NCBI GenBank assembly: GCA_015178975.1
Contig: WHVD01000003.1
Span: 1,860,001-1,924,000 of the forward strand
Source: Hysterangium stoloniferum
Taxonomy: Eukaryota; Basidiomycota; Agaricomycetes; Hysterangiales; Hysterangiaceae
Reading direction: 5' to 3'
DNA length: 64,000 nt
Part shown: positions 35,030 to 47,258 of the stretch, in pieces
Layout of the letters: each line of letters opens with the position of its first letter
Numbering within the stretch: the stretch's first letter is position 1
Made by a program: the position numbers and the translations under genes
The notes under the pieces: model-generated
What the model saw: the letters and a program-made list of their open reading frames with translations, nothing else
Database searches by the model: none
Told to the model about the DNA's origin: nothing

Positions 35030-35890
35030 GTATTATATCAACGGCACCTATTTTCACGGAGGGCAGAGGTCGACAGCAGGTCCCAAAGGTGCGAGGCGCC
35101 GTGTAATAGCTGGCGAGGATGCTGCAGGATCGCCGGGGGAGCTCGCAGTAGAGTTTGACTTTCGAGCCAGGGGGGGGCTTGTCGAATCTCGATAGTTTTC
35201 TTGCTCTGGGGGAGGCGCTCCACTCCGTGTGCCACTCATGGTTGGTTATTATTTTGTGGCGTGCTCTCAGCGCTGCAACGCTGCGAGGGAGCTCCTGTTT
35301 GAAAGCTGCGATGGGTCGGGCGAGAGATGTAGAGTTGCCTGTGGCAGCAGATTTAGCTTCGGTGTCGGCTTTCTCGTTCATTGCAATGTTCGAGTGGCCA
35401 GGGACCCACGCCATTCCGTTTTCTTGACAAATCGGCCCTTGTTGGGACGCAGTGGAAGTTGACTCTTTGGAAATTGGCAGCACAGATAATAGAGGGGAGA
35501 ATTGGCACCTTGGGGTCATCAAAGTTGTTTTGACTCACCTACGTTCTAGGCAATGCTGCCTCGTGGGACCGCCCAACATGAAGGTGTCCAAGCATCAATG
35601 ACATGGAGAAAAGAAACAGGTTCATTCCAATCGATTCAACTCCATCCCCTTCAAGTAACATACGCCATGAAGCACAATCACGAGAAGCATCCGCCTTTCA
35701 AGAATCGATTCAAGGATGCAAGGGGAAGGCGATGTATGTGTGGATGCGGAGGCCGTATTTGTGTTTACGTGTAATGAGCTTCTGGAGTTCAACTTGGAAG
35801 AGTCGGATGAGGTACTGTCCTGGCTGTGATGGCCGCTTGGTTGTCGAGGAGGATGGTGGCTTTGCAGACTTGTAGTGTTGCGCCAATGAT
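35030..35890 (-). mobile_element. non-LTR retrotransposon RNase H remnant
   Basis: On the minus strand near 35870-35800 another frame reads LLDNQAAIT, and near 35440-35330 WVPGHSNIAMNEKADTEAKSAA, both hallmarks of the RNase H domain at the end of fungal non-LTR (LINE) element polyproteins. They are in different frames with stops between. The following LARPIAAFKQELPRSVAALR and W...EWSASPRARKLSRFD resemble the usual RNase H tail. Highly decayed; no ends identified. Confidence 0.65.
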
Positions 35891-36482
35891 GAGGCAAAGA
35901 TGCATTATGTCAACTATGTACATATGTGAGATTTGGGGTCACGTGTGGAGCACTGCAAGCGAAGCATCGCTTGTCTAGCTGCAAGACCATTCTAGTTGGT
36001 GTTGTAAATTGAGACTCACGTGTACTCACAACGACTCATCACGACACAGCGCTTTGCATTACGTATGGCGCGCGCTAGATTTTCGCGGAAATATTGCTGA
36101 AAGTTGCGAACCTCGTAGCTTTCTCAATAATTGACCAATTGTCTTGTAACTTCATATACATATTTTACTGCTATATATATAGTATATTATTATTTTACAA
36201 CTCCAAAATTTGTTAAATTTGATGATGAAACACACCTTTTTATAGGGGGAGTCCACCAATTATTGCAACTTTTCATATGAAGATGCTAATTGTGGACCAT
36301 GCATTTGGAGGTTAATGTGTGTCAGAACCACTATACACCTCCCAGAGCATCCAACCTATATTGTCAGGAGGTGCTACACTAACTGACACAAGATATTGAG
36401 ACACAAAGTACTTTTATTACAAGCTTATTAAACTCTTGTATATTGTGTATTGCAATAGAGTCAACTCATACTATTTTTAATA
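35891..36482. other. AT-rich spacer
   Basis: No gene seen. TA-rich stretch at 36172-36195. Ends at the junction with the inverted lipase copy. Confidence 0.35.
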
Positions 36483-37085
36483 ACTGTGGCCGGTAACTAC
36501 AATCTCCAAAACACGTTCTCCATAGTTTTCAATTCCTTTCTTCAGATCTTCCTTGGCACTCTCCTGCAAGCCCTGGTACATCTTCCAAAACCCTGAGTGT
36601 ACCTTTATTCCCTTTCTCTCCCCAAGGTACGGTGTCTTTCTGCAACACATATCATAATAGCCTTGTGTTAAGGAGCTTGTTCCAGATATCGCTATAACGA
36701 GCTGGCCGGCCTGCTCTCGAAACGCCACGTAGCATTGTAAATGCGCCACTTTTCCATTAAAATGGTCCACGAGAACCGGTTTATCATGGATAAGTGCATC
36801 ATATCCCTCCAATGGAAATCCAGGATGCGATAACTCTTCCAAGTGGTCAAATGCGAATCGTGGCAAGACGGAACCGTGGGCAATCTCGGAATATTGTCCG
36901 ATGTCCACAATAAAATGGTAGATTGTGCGGTCTTGAAGCTCGTCTTTAGTAGTTAAAGGTGTCTTTAAGCAAGAGACAAGCCATGTTATTTCTCGAAAGT
37001 TAAAATCTTTTTCAGGGGGGTGAGCTTGTTTCTGTGTGGGCGTACAAGTGCCAGTTTGAGCAGATGAGATAATACGTAGTAGCAT
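36477..37085 (-). pseudogene. truncated class-3 lipase copy
   Basis: Open frame of 202 residues nearly identical to the first exon of the lipase at 42379, from MLLRIISSAQTG to VVTGHSY, then stop. The copy breaks exactly at the nucleophile serine of GHSMGG, so the rest of the alpha/beta-hydrolase core is missing and it cannot be an active lipase. A few substitutions (for example LQCYVAF for LQGYVAF) show drift since duplication. Confidence 0.85.
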
Positions 37086-38041
37086 GTAGGGGTGAAGGTG
37101 CGTAAAAGGTGATATCCTTTAACACCCACATTACTCTTATATATTGGATCTGTGTGAATTAGACGGAACGCTCCCCTTGTGCATAGGCCCACACTTTCAT
37201 GATGGCAGTGCCGGAATACTGTGCGGGCATGCACAGGGTGCTACACTGCCAATTTTTCACGCCATGATTCTTTTGATTTTAAATTAATCCTTTGTTGCCA
37301 CACGACTGTTGTTCTCAGGCGTATATAAGTAGTATAGTTTTCTTGTAATCACGCTATCCGTTTGCCTCCTACGAGACACAGAGGTTAAACGGAAATTATA
37401 TTTATCTTTCCTTAGCTTCCACGGTCCTCATTCACACTGCAAGTTAAAACTAACACCGGCAAAAAACAGATCGCGTTTGGTTACTTCTCGGTGGGAAATT
37501 AGCGACGTAACCAGTCGAGCATAGATGCTTCCAACCCGAAGATTCTTAGGATCAATAGAAGTTCAATCACTCATTTGTGAGTTGTCTAGTCAGATTCCCC
37601 TTTGTTGATAACCAAAGAGCGACGCCATAACCAGTGATGCAACCAACAATCACCAGCTGCACCAATGATATGATTATGTGCGCTGGGGTCTCTGAATGCT
37701 TCAGCGGCATTGGCGGCCAGCGTCTTGTTAGGGAACTTCCTGAGTAGCGTAGGTAGGAAATTGAAATCTAGAACCACAGCTAGTGGCACTATTATATCCA
37801 ACTCCCTAAGTAGCGAAGATATTATTTAAGATGGATTCTCCTGTGCTTGCAGCTTGGACATGCTGTATGGTCGTTTGCCCTGGAGCATCCATTGCCCGCT
37901 TCAGTGCCTGTTTTAATGCAACCATTGGACACAAACCGGGTCCATATATCCTGTATCAATGTATTCAACTAGTATCATTGCTAAAAGCTCCAAACAGCGA
38001 GGAAATAAGACAGTTACCAGCAGGTCGCCAACGTCGTAATT
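36483..38041 (-). repeat. inverted duplicate of the class-3 lipase 5' region (arm 1)
   Basis: Reverse-complement match of 40938-42984, arranged as two matching segments (about 36483-37135 and 37430-38041) around an unrelated 290-bp centre; in the other arm the corresponding centre is about 760 bp of different sequence. Its right end abuts the CCDC25 duplicate at 38041/38043; its left end stops within the lipase nucleophile codon. Confidence 0.85.
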
Positions 38042-38042
38042 G

Positions 38043-38720
38043 CCGGCTCCCCAGCTCAGTAAAATCTTGGGAAGAAATACCTCAACCTCTCTTAATAGAT
38101 TGTGCACAACTTGTCAAAGCTAACTCTATAGAAGGCAATAAAAAAGACAATATCACTATTATTTACACGCCGGCGGATAACCTCAAGGTGAGGCGTTAAT
38201 GACAGTTGTATACACTTACTGATTTGTTGCCAGAAAACTGGAGACATGGCGACAGGTCAAGTCTCGTTTCATAAAGACAATCGGGTGGGATCATTAAAAG
38301 CATTCACCCTAGTTTTTGACTGACACTCACTGTTCATGGCCAGGTCAAAAGAGGTTCAACCCCCTTTATCTCTGGCCTCGCTTGATTTGAGTTCTTTTCT
38401 TAGTCTGCGTTGCAAAACGTGAAAATCCCATTATTAATCGACTCAACAAGACCAAGGTTGAGAAAGAGGTCGATCATGAGCAAGAGAAGGTTGAAAGATT
38501 GAAAGTTGAAGCTGCAGTACGGCGAGCTGCAGCTGCTGAGAGGGTAAATGTTTTCCTGATTTGGTGACTGAGACTCTCACCATCAATTTCAGAAAAAGAC
38601 TGATCTGGAGCTCGCACGAGCTCGGGAAGCCGAGAAGGCCGCAAGGTCATATGATAGTCTATTCAGCGGAGAGTTGTCGATGAAGAGGCCTTGAAAAATC
38701 TCGAGGAAGATTTCATGTAA
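38043..38720 (+). pseudogene. truncated CCDC25 copy
   Basis: Contains exon 4 from its RLP codons onward and exons 5-8 of CCDC25 with all introns, including the 10-base microexon, so the copy was made from DNA, not mRNA. Exons 1-3 are absent. A 7-base loss after about 38673 (source CCGGAAG) shifts the frame in the last exon. Confidence 0.9.
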
Positions 38721-39364
38721 ATTTATCCATTTTTAACCAGTTATTCCCTGTCTTCGGCTTGGAACCGGCCCAGTCGTAGTGGTAAGATTTCGAGTCCCCA
38801 AATCGTCCCGTCTACTTCGCCTTGCATCCTACCGCGCCCGGTTGAATGACTAAACCTTTATGTTTCTCATGGCTTAGTTTCTGCAATGTCAAAAATTACC
38901 ACAAGTGAGGCGGTTATTAATTCAAAAAGCAACTCGACTTCGGGAGCTTCTACGCATCGTCTTTGTCATGGTTGTAGATCTGGAATTTGGAGATCAAACA
39001 CCAAGCAACCTGAGACGATCCAGAGCAACGGCCGACGAATGCAACTGATGAGCTGTCGCATCTATTTTTTTTTTAATATTTACATACTTGGTGAGTGAAT
39101 TTGTTGCCACTGAATTGATCTACTACTCCAGTAAATATACCAGAGTTGCAAGATCTTGAGTCAGCTTTTCTATTCTATCCGACAATAAGTATTTGAAAGT
39201 TTTGATAAATAGAAGAATTAAATTAGATGAAACACTAGCCAATGCCGACTATACTGGTGCTGTGTAGCCGAAACGATGTTTTGGAAGTTAGTGAAACACC
39301 CGGAATGTTTCACAGCCCAACAGTTCCTAATCTGTTATATCTGTACGAATACTGCTGTAGTCGT

Positions 39365-39535
39365 TGTGAGGCTGTGTCGCGTCGTGAAGCTGTGTCACGT
39401 CGTGTGTGTCGCGTCGTGAAGAAGCTGTGTCGCTGTGTCGCGTGAAGAAGCTGTGTCGCGTGAAGAAGCTGTGAAGCTGTGTCGCGTGAAGAAGCTGTGA
39501 AGCTGTGTCACATTGTAAAGAAGCTGTCGTGTCGT
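39365..39535. repeat. minisatellite in copy B
   Basis: Irregular short units built from GTGAAGCTGTGTCGCGT and GTGAAGAAGCT. Occupies the place of the 22-23-base array of copy A. Confidence 0.75.
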
Positions 39536-39975
39536 AAAAGGAAATGACTTCTCTCTCCCTATCGCATTTCAAATACTTTTTTTCCCGCGTGGCACCTGTA
39601 ATGAAATGGAAGTGCGTTAACTTGGCAAGTAAAGCAAGGCAATATATTGAACATTGCTGAAGCGGACAGGGCAGTAAATTGGATATCTTGTCAGTTTGTT
39701 TGTTTTTCGAACCAATGTTTGCGTATTGAAACAGAGCCCTCAGGCTGCTTAACATAAGATTTTAGCATAGCCACCTCTCAACGTATGGTGAAAGAGAAAT
39801 AATAGACAAGCTGACGATCTATGTTTATACAGATTACGTCGGCCAATATACAACGAGCGAAGAAAATTAAAGTACAGCGGAATGCTATCTTCTTCAGTAC
39901 CTTAATTCATTGTAAATAATATCAAACCTGTGCGATGCGAATCGGGAAGGGAAGAGACCCGGAGGCAATGCGAGA

Positions 39976-40937
39976 TTCAACGCTATCAGTGCACATACAA
40001 GCTGTCCTGGATGTTTGGAATTCAGCCTATAAACAGTTTCTGTAGTTATTCTAGTACAGTAGGCATGCTGCCAGGTGAGTTTCGAATTGGTAATTTGGCC
40101 ATACCAACCGATGAACTGTGGAGATAGAGTCCGTCGGCCTCGAGAACTGCCCTACACCAGTAGCCCGATAGCACTTCTGACTATAATGGAGGATCAATAA
40201 ACCTCCATCTTGCTTAACTTGCAGCGCATCTACCTTAGTACTAAATCTGAATCACCAGTATGTGACACCTCTTAGTTCGACACACAGGCCAATTGTTTTT
40301 CATTGTACTTTGTGGTACAAAGATGTCATAAATCCAAACTATAAGTAGTCAATAGTAGGCAACCCCCTGGATGCACTGATTGTATTACAATCTCCATGTA
40401 GACGTACTCCATGGAAAATATCGATTAATAAATGAAGTTGTATTTGGGGTTCGTATATATGGCCATTAAATACTATATCCGAAAGGTTAATTAGAGGCAC
40501 AGATGAAGCATCTGTTTGATTGACAAATATCCAATTACAGGGTATAGGCTGTTGGATGAGTAATAATTGGGGTCCAAAGACATGACCATAGCCTTACTTA
40601 GCTTCTCTTGAAAGACCTTTGACCTAGATAATCGCAAGACAGTCATCAAGTAATTACTTGGTCAATAATTCATCTTGCCTTCTGGATCGGAAGTCGACTA
40701 TTTTCCAATCTGCTGGGCGCCAGGGTTACAGTCTTTAGTTACTTACGTAATCCATCCTGTTTTTCCTGCTACCAGCCATGTATCGTTTGTTGTGCGAGCC
40801 AGACCCAGTGAGCCTATTTGACGACGAGCTTTCAACGACTCTACCCACGACGACTCTTTTTAATTTAACACATTGGTTTATAATCCTCAATAGCTGGGCT
40901 GATCACAGACTATGTCTGTTTCTCAACACGATTCAAG
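39976..40937. other. intergenic, no gene seen
   Basis: AT-rich sequence between the two duplicated regions. No exon supported on either strand. Confidence 0.35.
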
Positions 40938-42984
40938 CAATTACGACGTTGGCGACCTGCTGGTAACTGTCTTATTGCGTCGCTGTTTGGAGCTTTTAGC
41001 AATGATATTAGCTGAATACATTGGTCCAGGATATTTGGACTCGGTTTGTGTCCAATGGTTGCATTGAAACAGACATTGAAGCGGGCAGTGGATGCTCCAG
41101 GGTAAACGACCATACAGCATGGTCCAAGCTGCAAGCACAGGAGAATCCATCTTAAATAATATCTTCGCTACTTAGGGAGTTGGATATAATAGTGCCACTG
41201 GCTGTGGTTCTAGATTTCAATTCCGCACCTACGCCGCTCAGGAAGTTCCCTAACAAGACGCTGGCCGCCAATGCCGCTGGAGCATTCAGAGACTCCGACG
41301 CACATAATCATGTAATCGGTGCAGCCGGTGATTGTTGGTTGTATCACTAATTATGGCGTCGCTCATTGGTTATCAACACGGGAATCTGACATCCTCGCTT
41401 AGACAACTCACAAATGAGTGATTGAACTTCTATTGATCCTAAGAATCTCCGGGTTGGAAGTATCTATGCTCGACTGGTTATGTCGCTGATTTCCCACCGA
41501 GAAGTAACCAAACGTGATCTGTTGTTTGCCGGTGTTAGTTTTAACTTACAGTGTGAATGAGGACCGTGGAAAGTCACGAACTAACAGAGAGTATTCTGGC
41601 ACTCACTGCCATTTCACAACACAATTATTGGGTGTTCCTAGCAACGATTAGACATACCCATAAGGTCGAATGATAGTGTCGATGTCGTAGGGCTGCCACC
41701 AATCTCAATGGTAAGTTGGCGGTACACCTAGTTTGCCACCATAGACCATGATCTCACACGACAGTGGAACTAGTACTACCTGCGTTGCAAACATCACTTT
41801 GCCTGAACCTGGAGTTTGGAAGGCCTAGGAAGCATCACAGCCATAATTCGCACCGCACCTTCCAACCTTCCAACGGGGACGATGAATTCTTCGACAATCA
41901 GCTTCTAAGCCAGATACGTAACTATCGTTGTTAAACTGGCTGGTCTGCTGGTTTGTTCATTGCGGGCTATCTGCTTAACATGGTTGTAAAAGGAGTGATG
42001 TGCCACATAGATGATAGTCGTGAAGGGAAGATGTACACATGGCGAAGGCAGCCCGTGCACGAGCGTGACATGTGTGGGTAGTTGGTTCAAATAGAAATAT
42101 TTGAGTGAACTGTCAGCTTGAAAACATCCATAACTGGTGAAAGTGATTAAAACCACGATAGTGCAGTTTCCAGTTAGTATAATCTTTCATAATTATTGAA
42201 CAAATTGCATAGCATTGTATTATGTAAGCAATTCATAGCATCGTGGCTCTGGTGCTCAGGCTTTTCACAGCCTATGCACAGAAGAGGAGGGTTTTGTTCA
42301 ACCACTCCAACGTCCACCGGGTATAAATCATGTCTTGGGTGTTAAAGGATATCACCTTTTACGCACCTTCACCCCTACATGCTACGACGTATTATCATCT
42401 CATCTGCTCAAACTGGCACTTGTACGCCCACACAGAAACAAGCTCACCCCCCTGAAAAAGATTTTAACTTTCGAGAAATAACATGGCTTGCCTCCTACTC
42501 AAAGACACCTCTCACCCCTAAAGACAAGCTTCAAAACCACACAATCTACCATTTTATTGTGGACATCGGACAATATTCCGAGATTGCCCACGGTTCCGTC
42601 TTGCCACGATTCGCATTTGACCACTTGGAAGAGTTATCGCATCCTGGATTTCCATTGGAGGGATATGATGCACTTATCCATGATAAACCGGTTCTCGTGG
42701 ACCATTTTAATGGAAAAGTGGCGCATTTACAAGGCTACGTGGCGTTTCGAGAGCAGGCCGGCCAGCTCGTTATAGCGATATCTGGAACAAGCTCCTTAAC
42801 ACAAGGCTATTATGATATGTGTTGCAGAAAGACACCGTATCTTGGGGAGAGAAAGGGAATAAAGGTACACTCAGGGTTTTGGAAGATGTACCAGGGCTTG
42901 CAGGAGAGCGCCAAGGAAGCTCTGAAGAAAGGAATTGAAAACTATGGAGAACGTGTTTTCGAGGTCGTAGTTACCGGCCACAGT
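40938..42984 (+). repeat. inverted repeat arm 2 (lipase upstream and exon 1)
   Basis: Source copy of arm 1: contains the complete start of the lipase gene at 42379 and about 1.4 kb upstream. The stretch 41570-42335 has no counterpart in arm 1. Confidence 0.85.
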
Positions 42985-44134
42985 ATGGGCGGGTCACTCT
43001 CATATTTTTTGATGCTGGACATCATAAACGACATAATGACTTTGGGTGACATTCCTTATTGGCATCGACCCAAGCTCCGCCTCGTTGTCTTTGGCGCACC
43101 CAGGGTAGGAAATGAGGAGCTTTTGAAATTTTGGACTCAACGTATAAGCGACTACCGTCGGGGCGAACTCGATATGTTTCAAGAGTATTCGCTGAGAATA
43201 AATAATGATGGTATGTATGTTTAAATATTTTCCGCACATACTCAGGCTAACACACCACAAAGGGGTACCCATGCTGCCACCACACTGCATGGGGTACCGG
43301 CACTTGACAGAGTCGCCCCTATATCTTTTTGAGGGGAATTTATATCAAATACCCCCAGGTCAACAGGAACATGGTGCCTTCAAGATAAATCTAAAAAGCA
43401 CACGACTTAATACAGATTCCGGGGTGGGATTTCCTGTCACGCCACCAGAGTCAGACGTAATTGGAACAGATAGGGGTTCTTTCAGTTGGCCATCCGGCGG
43501 GCATAACTATTATTTCCGGGATATGGAAAAAATGTGGCGTAGATGGCGTTTGTTGGGGTTAAGCTCAGAGGGAGAGTTGGAAGAAGGGTGGAAGGACAGG
43601 TACGAGATGAAATGCGCGAAGGAATCTGGTACTATCTCCAACTCATCACGCTCCGATGGTCAACTCGTCCCACTCATCTCGGTGTGGGGGGGGATTATCG
43701 GCCGATTCCGCAAGCAATTCGGTGTTTCATTTTTGCCACAGAGTTCGCATTGCCAAGATAGCCGCCTGCGCGCCCAACAGTCTGATATTTTCATCTCGTC
43801 GCCCTTGTTACCTGGGAGCAAGGGGATTGATAATCAAGAAGATTTTTTGGAATTGTCGCCTATATTACCCAACATTGAAAACTCTGATGGCACATTGTCA
43901 GGAAGTCCGTACAACTATGGGCCAAATCTGTACAGGTCTCCCCAGCGGTTCACCGCACCAAACAGCCACTGCGCCGTTACACTTAATTTTTTATTATTTA
44001 TGTTCTGTCCAGAAACCTCGGAGGATTTTTTTTTACTGAGCCATACCCCCTTGTCATTATATCTCACCTGCCCTTCGTATTTCCTATTAAACTCTAGAAC
44101 AGACAGTTACCATCAAGCTTATGCGATTTATTAA
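42379..44134 (+). CDS. class-3 lipase (alpha/beta hydrolase), copy A
   Basis: Exons 42379-43210 and 43263-44134, phase 1, intron 52 bp (donor GTATGT). Family: fungal-type lipase 3 hydrolases acting on acylglycerols or other esters. Seen: VHSGFWKMYQGLQ, nucleophile elbow VTGHSMGGSLSYF, FGAPRVGNEELL, and after the intron LPPHCMGYRHLTESPLYL with the probable catalytic His, then FSWPSGGHNYYF. It matches the gene at 47259 (same intron and phase) until about GWKDRYEMK; from there copy A runs on some 180 residues with no counterpart and odd composition, so the original stop is probably lost or a further intron is unrecognised. No signal peptide is evident in this start. Length as drawn 567 residues, against 405 in the paralogue. 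Confidence 0.8.
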
Positions 44135-44204
44135 TGTTATTGAGAGTGTTTGACATATACATAATTCCCTAGTTATGTCTCCCGAGGGCACTTCATAAGT
44201 CACC

Positions 44205-44345
44205 TTACTATACCCCTAATTAACTATACCCCTTAACTATACCCCCTACTTAACTATACCCCCTACTTAACTATACCCCCTACTTAACTATGCCCCCTAC
44301 TTAACTATACCCCCTTAACTATACCCTAATTAACTAGACCCCCTG
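44205..44345. repeat. tandem repeat, TTAACTATACCCCCTAC-like unit
   Basis: About eight units of 15-17 bases based on TTAACTATACCCCCTAC just downstream of lipase copy A. Confidence 0.85.
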
Positions 44346-47258
44346 ATTAGTTAAACAAAGTTTGTACTCCAATTAATGCAATAGATTCCAATACATGAAG
44401 TTAAACGAAGGTATTCAAAACAAAGAAGCCCCGACATCTGTAACTTCTGCGAATCCCAAGAAAAGCATGCCCACAGCTTAGTATAAGTACTCACTGGAAC
44501 CTACGTAAGGGAAGTTTAGGATATCCACCGTACGGTAAAATTCACGCTAAGCTTTAGGCTTTCTAACCTACCCATCTGTTTGGTTTCCTTCCCTTTGACT
44601 TGTGCTGGTCTGTTCAGTGATTGTCATTCCTCGTGATGCATTGACGGCAGAACGCATTTGTTCCGAAAATCATGTCTATCACCAAAAGTGGGTTGTGTGG
44701 ACAATATCGAGGCCTGGCGGCTCGCCATATAATCTCGCATCATCGATGGATTTGAAGTTTAGACTCACGTCTCGAGTAGCGTTAACCATAAATAAAACAA
44801 TAACAAATATCAAGTGAAGGATTTCAAATGGATAGTAAGACGTGGTACTGACGAAGCAGATCCCAAAGGGCAATGTTCAAAGAATCCGCCGGAATCTACT
44901 TCTTTGCAAGTATAGACGTCGTGCTCAAGGTTCTTGCATAGTATAGTACGTCGTTTGAGTCCGCTTGCAGTAGGACTTTTCACAACTTGAACATTACACG
45001 CACCCTAGATTTCTAGTTGTACTCTAAAATAGTCGATCAGTTACAGAATACTCTGGGGCCGCACTCTTATCAGCATTTACAGAAGCGGTTCGCGTTCATC
45101 CGTAATGTTTCGCAACAAAATGAGTAACCTAATAAGCGACAGCTCAAGAGCAAGAGACAACGAGAGCCTGAGACTAACCACACAAGCCCACGTTATGAAT
45201 CCTCGCTCCCTCGTTAAAGTGGATGTTATGAGGAAAGCACACCACCTGCCTAAAGAGCTGACAAAGAAATCATGGGAGTGTAATAATAATTCAACCAGCA
45301 TAATATAGTGAATACAGATATAATACAGTAGTATTCTGGACTTATATTAGTGCAACTACATACACTGTCTATCTACTGTTGTGAGTCTAGATTAAAAGTA
45401 AAATAAAGTAAGAGAACACTCACTATGACGTATGAATGCGGAGACATAGACCTCAAAAGAGGAGCGGGAAAAATTATTGGACGCATGCAGCAGACAAAGA
45501 GTAGTCTGAATTGAGTTTCGTCCATTCGGTCCGGTCGCGAGTCGGAGAAAATACGACGAGCCGCGAATTGCACTAAAGAACAAGACCAACATACCGTCCT
45601 GTCGCCCCACCTCCTCATACATCGTCTCCTGAACTTCACCGGCCACTTTAGTTTTGCTCCGGGGTTATCCCACGGGCAGGCGCCGGGATGTATGTCTATC
45701 ACCGACAGTTATGCTTTAAATCTTTAAGGCTGGCCAGGCGTGATGAAGACTCGGAATATGCAATGCCGTTCGGGAAACTACAATGCAGCGACAGCGCATC
45801 GATGCGATGGAGGTGTGTAGTGGGCGACAGGCGACGATATGGCCGGAATTGCCCAGTCTCCGCGACGTTTCCCAAACCCAGCCGAGTTGTCATCCTCATT
45901 CCGAAAGAAAATCAGCGGATGTGCCATAGGCAAGAACACGATGAGTGAGTTTCTGGTGCGTCGCTCGATAAATTATTATCGGACGCAGCTAGAGTCAGTC
46001 GAGGGAGACTAGAATACTCAGACCTTAGCCCGCTCGCAAGTATGGATGCGCTCAGAGAGGCGTCCTAGTGCATTGCGAGCATCGCGGCTTTTGGACTGCT
46101 GCATGGTGAGAGGAAAGAAAATTTGAGCGCTAGGCAAGGTTTTATGTAACTGGGCGGCGGCACACAACCACCCTCATGATCAAGCACCTACCAAATATGT
46201 ATATCTAATATATATTTATAAACGCAAATATCTTGGTTTCATCTTAGGATTTACGAATCTTGTTTTATTTATTTTTATTGAAGGTTAGGAGGCTAAAGCC
46301 CTGCAAAGCATAGCATGTAAATCCCAACATAGCATTAGTTATAGCTTATAGTGTTAGATTTTTTGTGTAAAGCGAGCAGTCGGAGTCGTATAGTGACGTG
46401 ACATTAATACCCACATTCATTAAGTTCTCGTTCTTCATATTTTCTTGAAAAATTTAACATATAGCTTATCAGATAAGAGGGACTGCTTTACAGCCAGAAC
46501 AATGAGCCGGCGATTACCATGTGACGTTGATGATTAACAAATTGGAACGGACTAATTAGAGAGTATTTGCAACTAATATATATTAGCAAAACTGAATGGG
46601 TTCCTGATGGTTCCTGATATAAATATCAGGAACCCATTGAGTGGCCGGCCCTCAAGGATTGCTCAGCCTTTCCTTGACTAATTTTTCTTTTTCCCGCCAT
46701 CCCACCCTTTCCTGCTCCTTTATTGCCCTAAAATTTAGATTGATTTTTCATGTATTAGTTTGGCATGCTGTTGGGGCTCGCTCATGCAAGGCCCCATCAG
46801 CATGTACAATGGAGCCTGTGGCGCGTCCACCGGGGGTCCACTCACCCAAACATGGACAAAGAAAGACAAAGAATCCACTTGGGCTTCAGCCAAGTATCAT
46901 TCAAAGCGTAGTGTTCGCGCCCCACTGTCCTCAGATTGAAAATTTGGAGGTTCCTTCCTACACATGATCATCGTGCTTCTATAATAATTACTCTCAAGGC
47001 TACAGCAGCGAGATTATGTTCAACCCGTGGTTATTTTGTCCACTCCTAGCACCTTCCCCTTTGTTCCCCTATTAGGATTCTCCTTTTTATAGAATGGTTA
47101 CAGCCCATACTGAATAGATTGTGGCGTCGTAGTGGCGCCATAGTTACATATAAAGGTCCCCTAGACTCTGCCTTGCCATACCTCCCTACGATACTTATCG
47201 GAAGAAACCTCCCATTGTCCCACAATCATTCCAGTTATAAATTCACTTTCATATTAAT
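44346..47258. other. 2.9-kb stretch without a firm gene
   Basis: Mostly AT-rich. Small frames around 45105-45308 (plus) and 45373-45702 (minus) show no family resemblance. A possible short spliced frame at 46104-45896 is listed separately. An inverted GGTTCCTGATAT repeat occurs near 46600-46632. The right end holds the promoter of the lipase at 47259. Confidence 0.35.
45896..46104 (-). CDS. possible short spliced gene fragment
   Basis: Minus-strand exon 46104-46024 (MQQSKSRDARNALGRLSER.., phase 0, donor GTCTGA) can join 45952-45896 (acceptor CAG) to give 45 residues ending in TGA. Composition looks coding, with Arg/Glu-rich helix character, but I recognise no family and the rest of the gene, if any, was not found. 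It may be a remnant. Confidence 0.2.

Larger units (their letters stand above)
38043..39975 (+). repeat. segmental duplication, copy B
   Basis: Direct-orientation copy of 30281-32195. Point changes, small indels, an altered minisatellite (39365-39535) and an inverted internal segment (39536-39839 against 31758-32038) distinguish it. The left junction at 38041/38043 joins lipase-upstream sequence to CCDC25 exon 4. Confidence 0.85.

Noticed and set aside
45373-45702. Minus-strand frame with possible exon VAGEVQETMYEEVG
   Set aside because: Looks partly coding but could not be joined to a start, an end or a family; left out except for the separate low-confidence fragment upstream.
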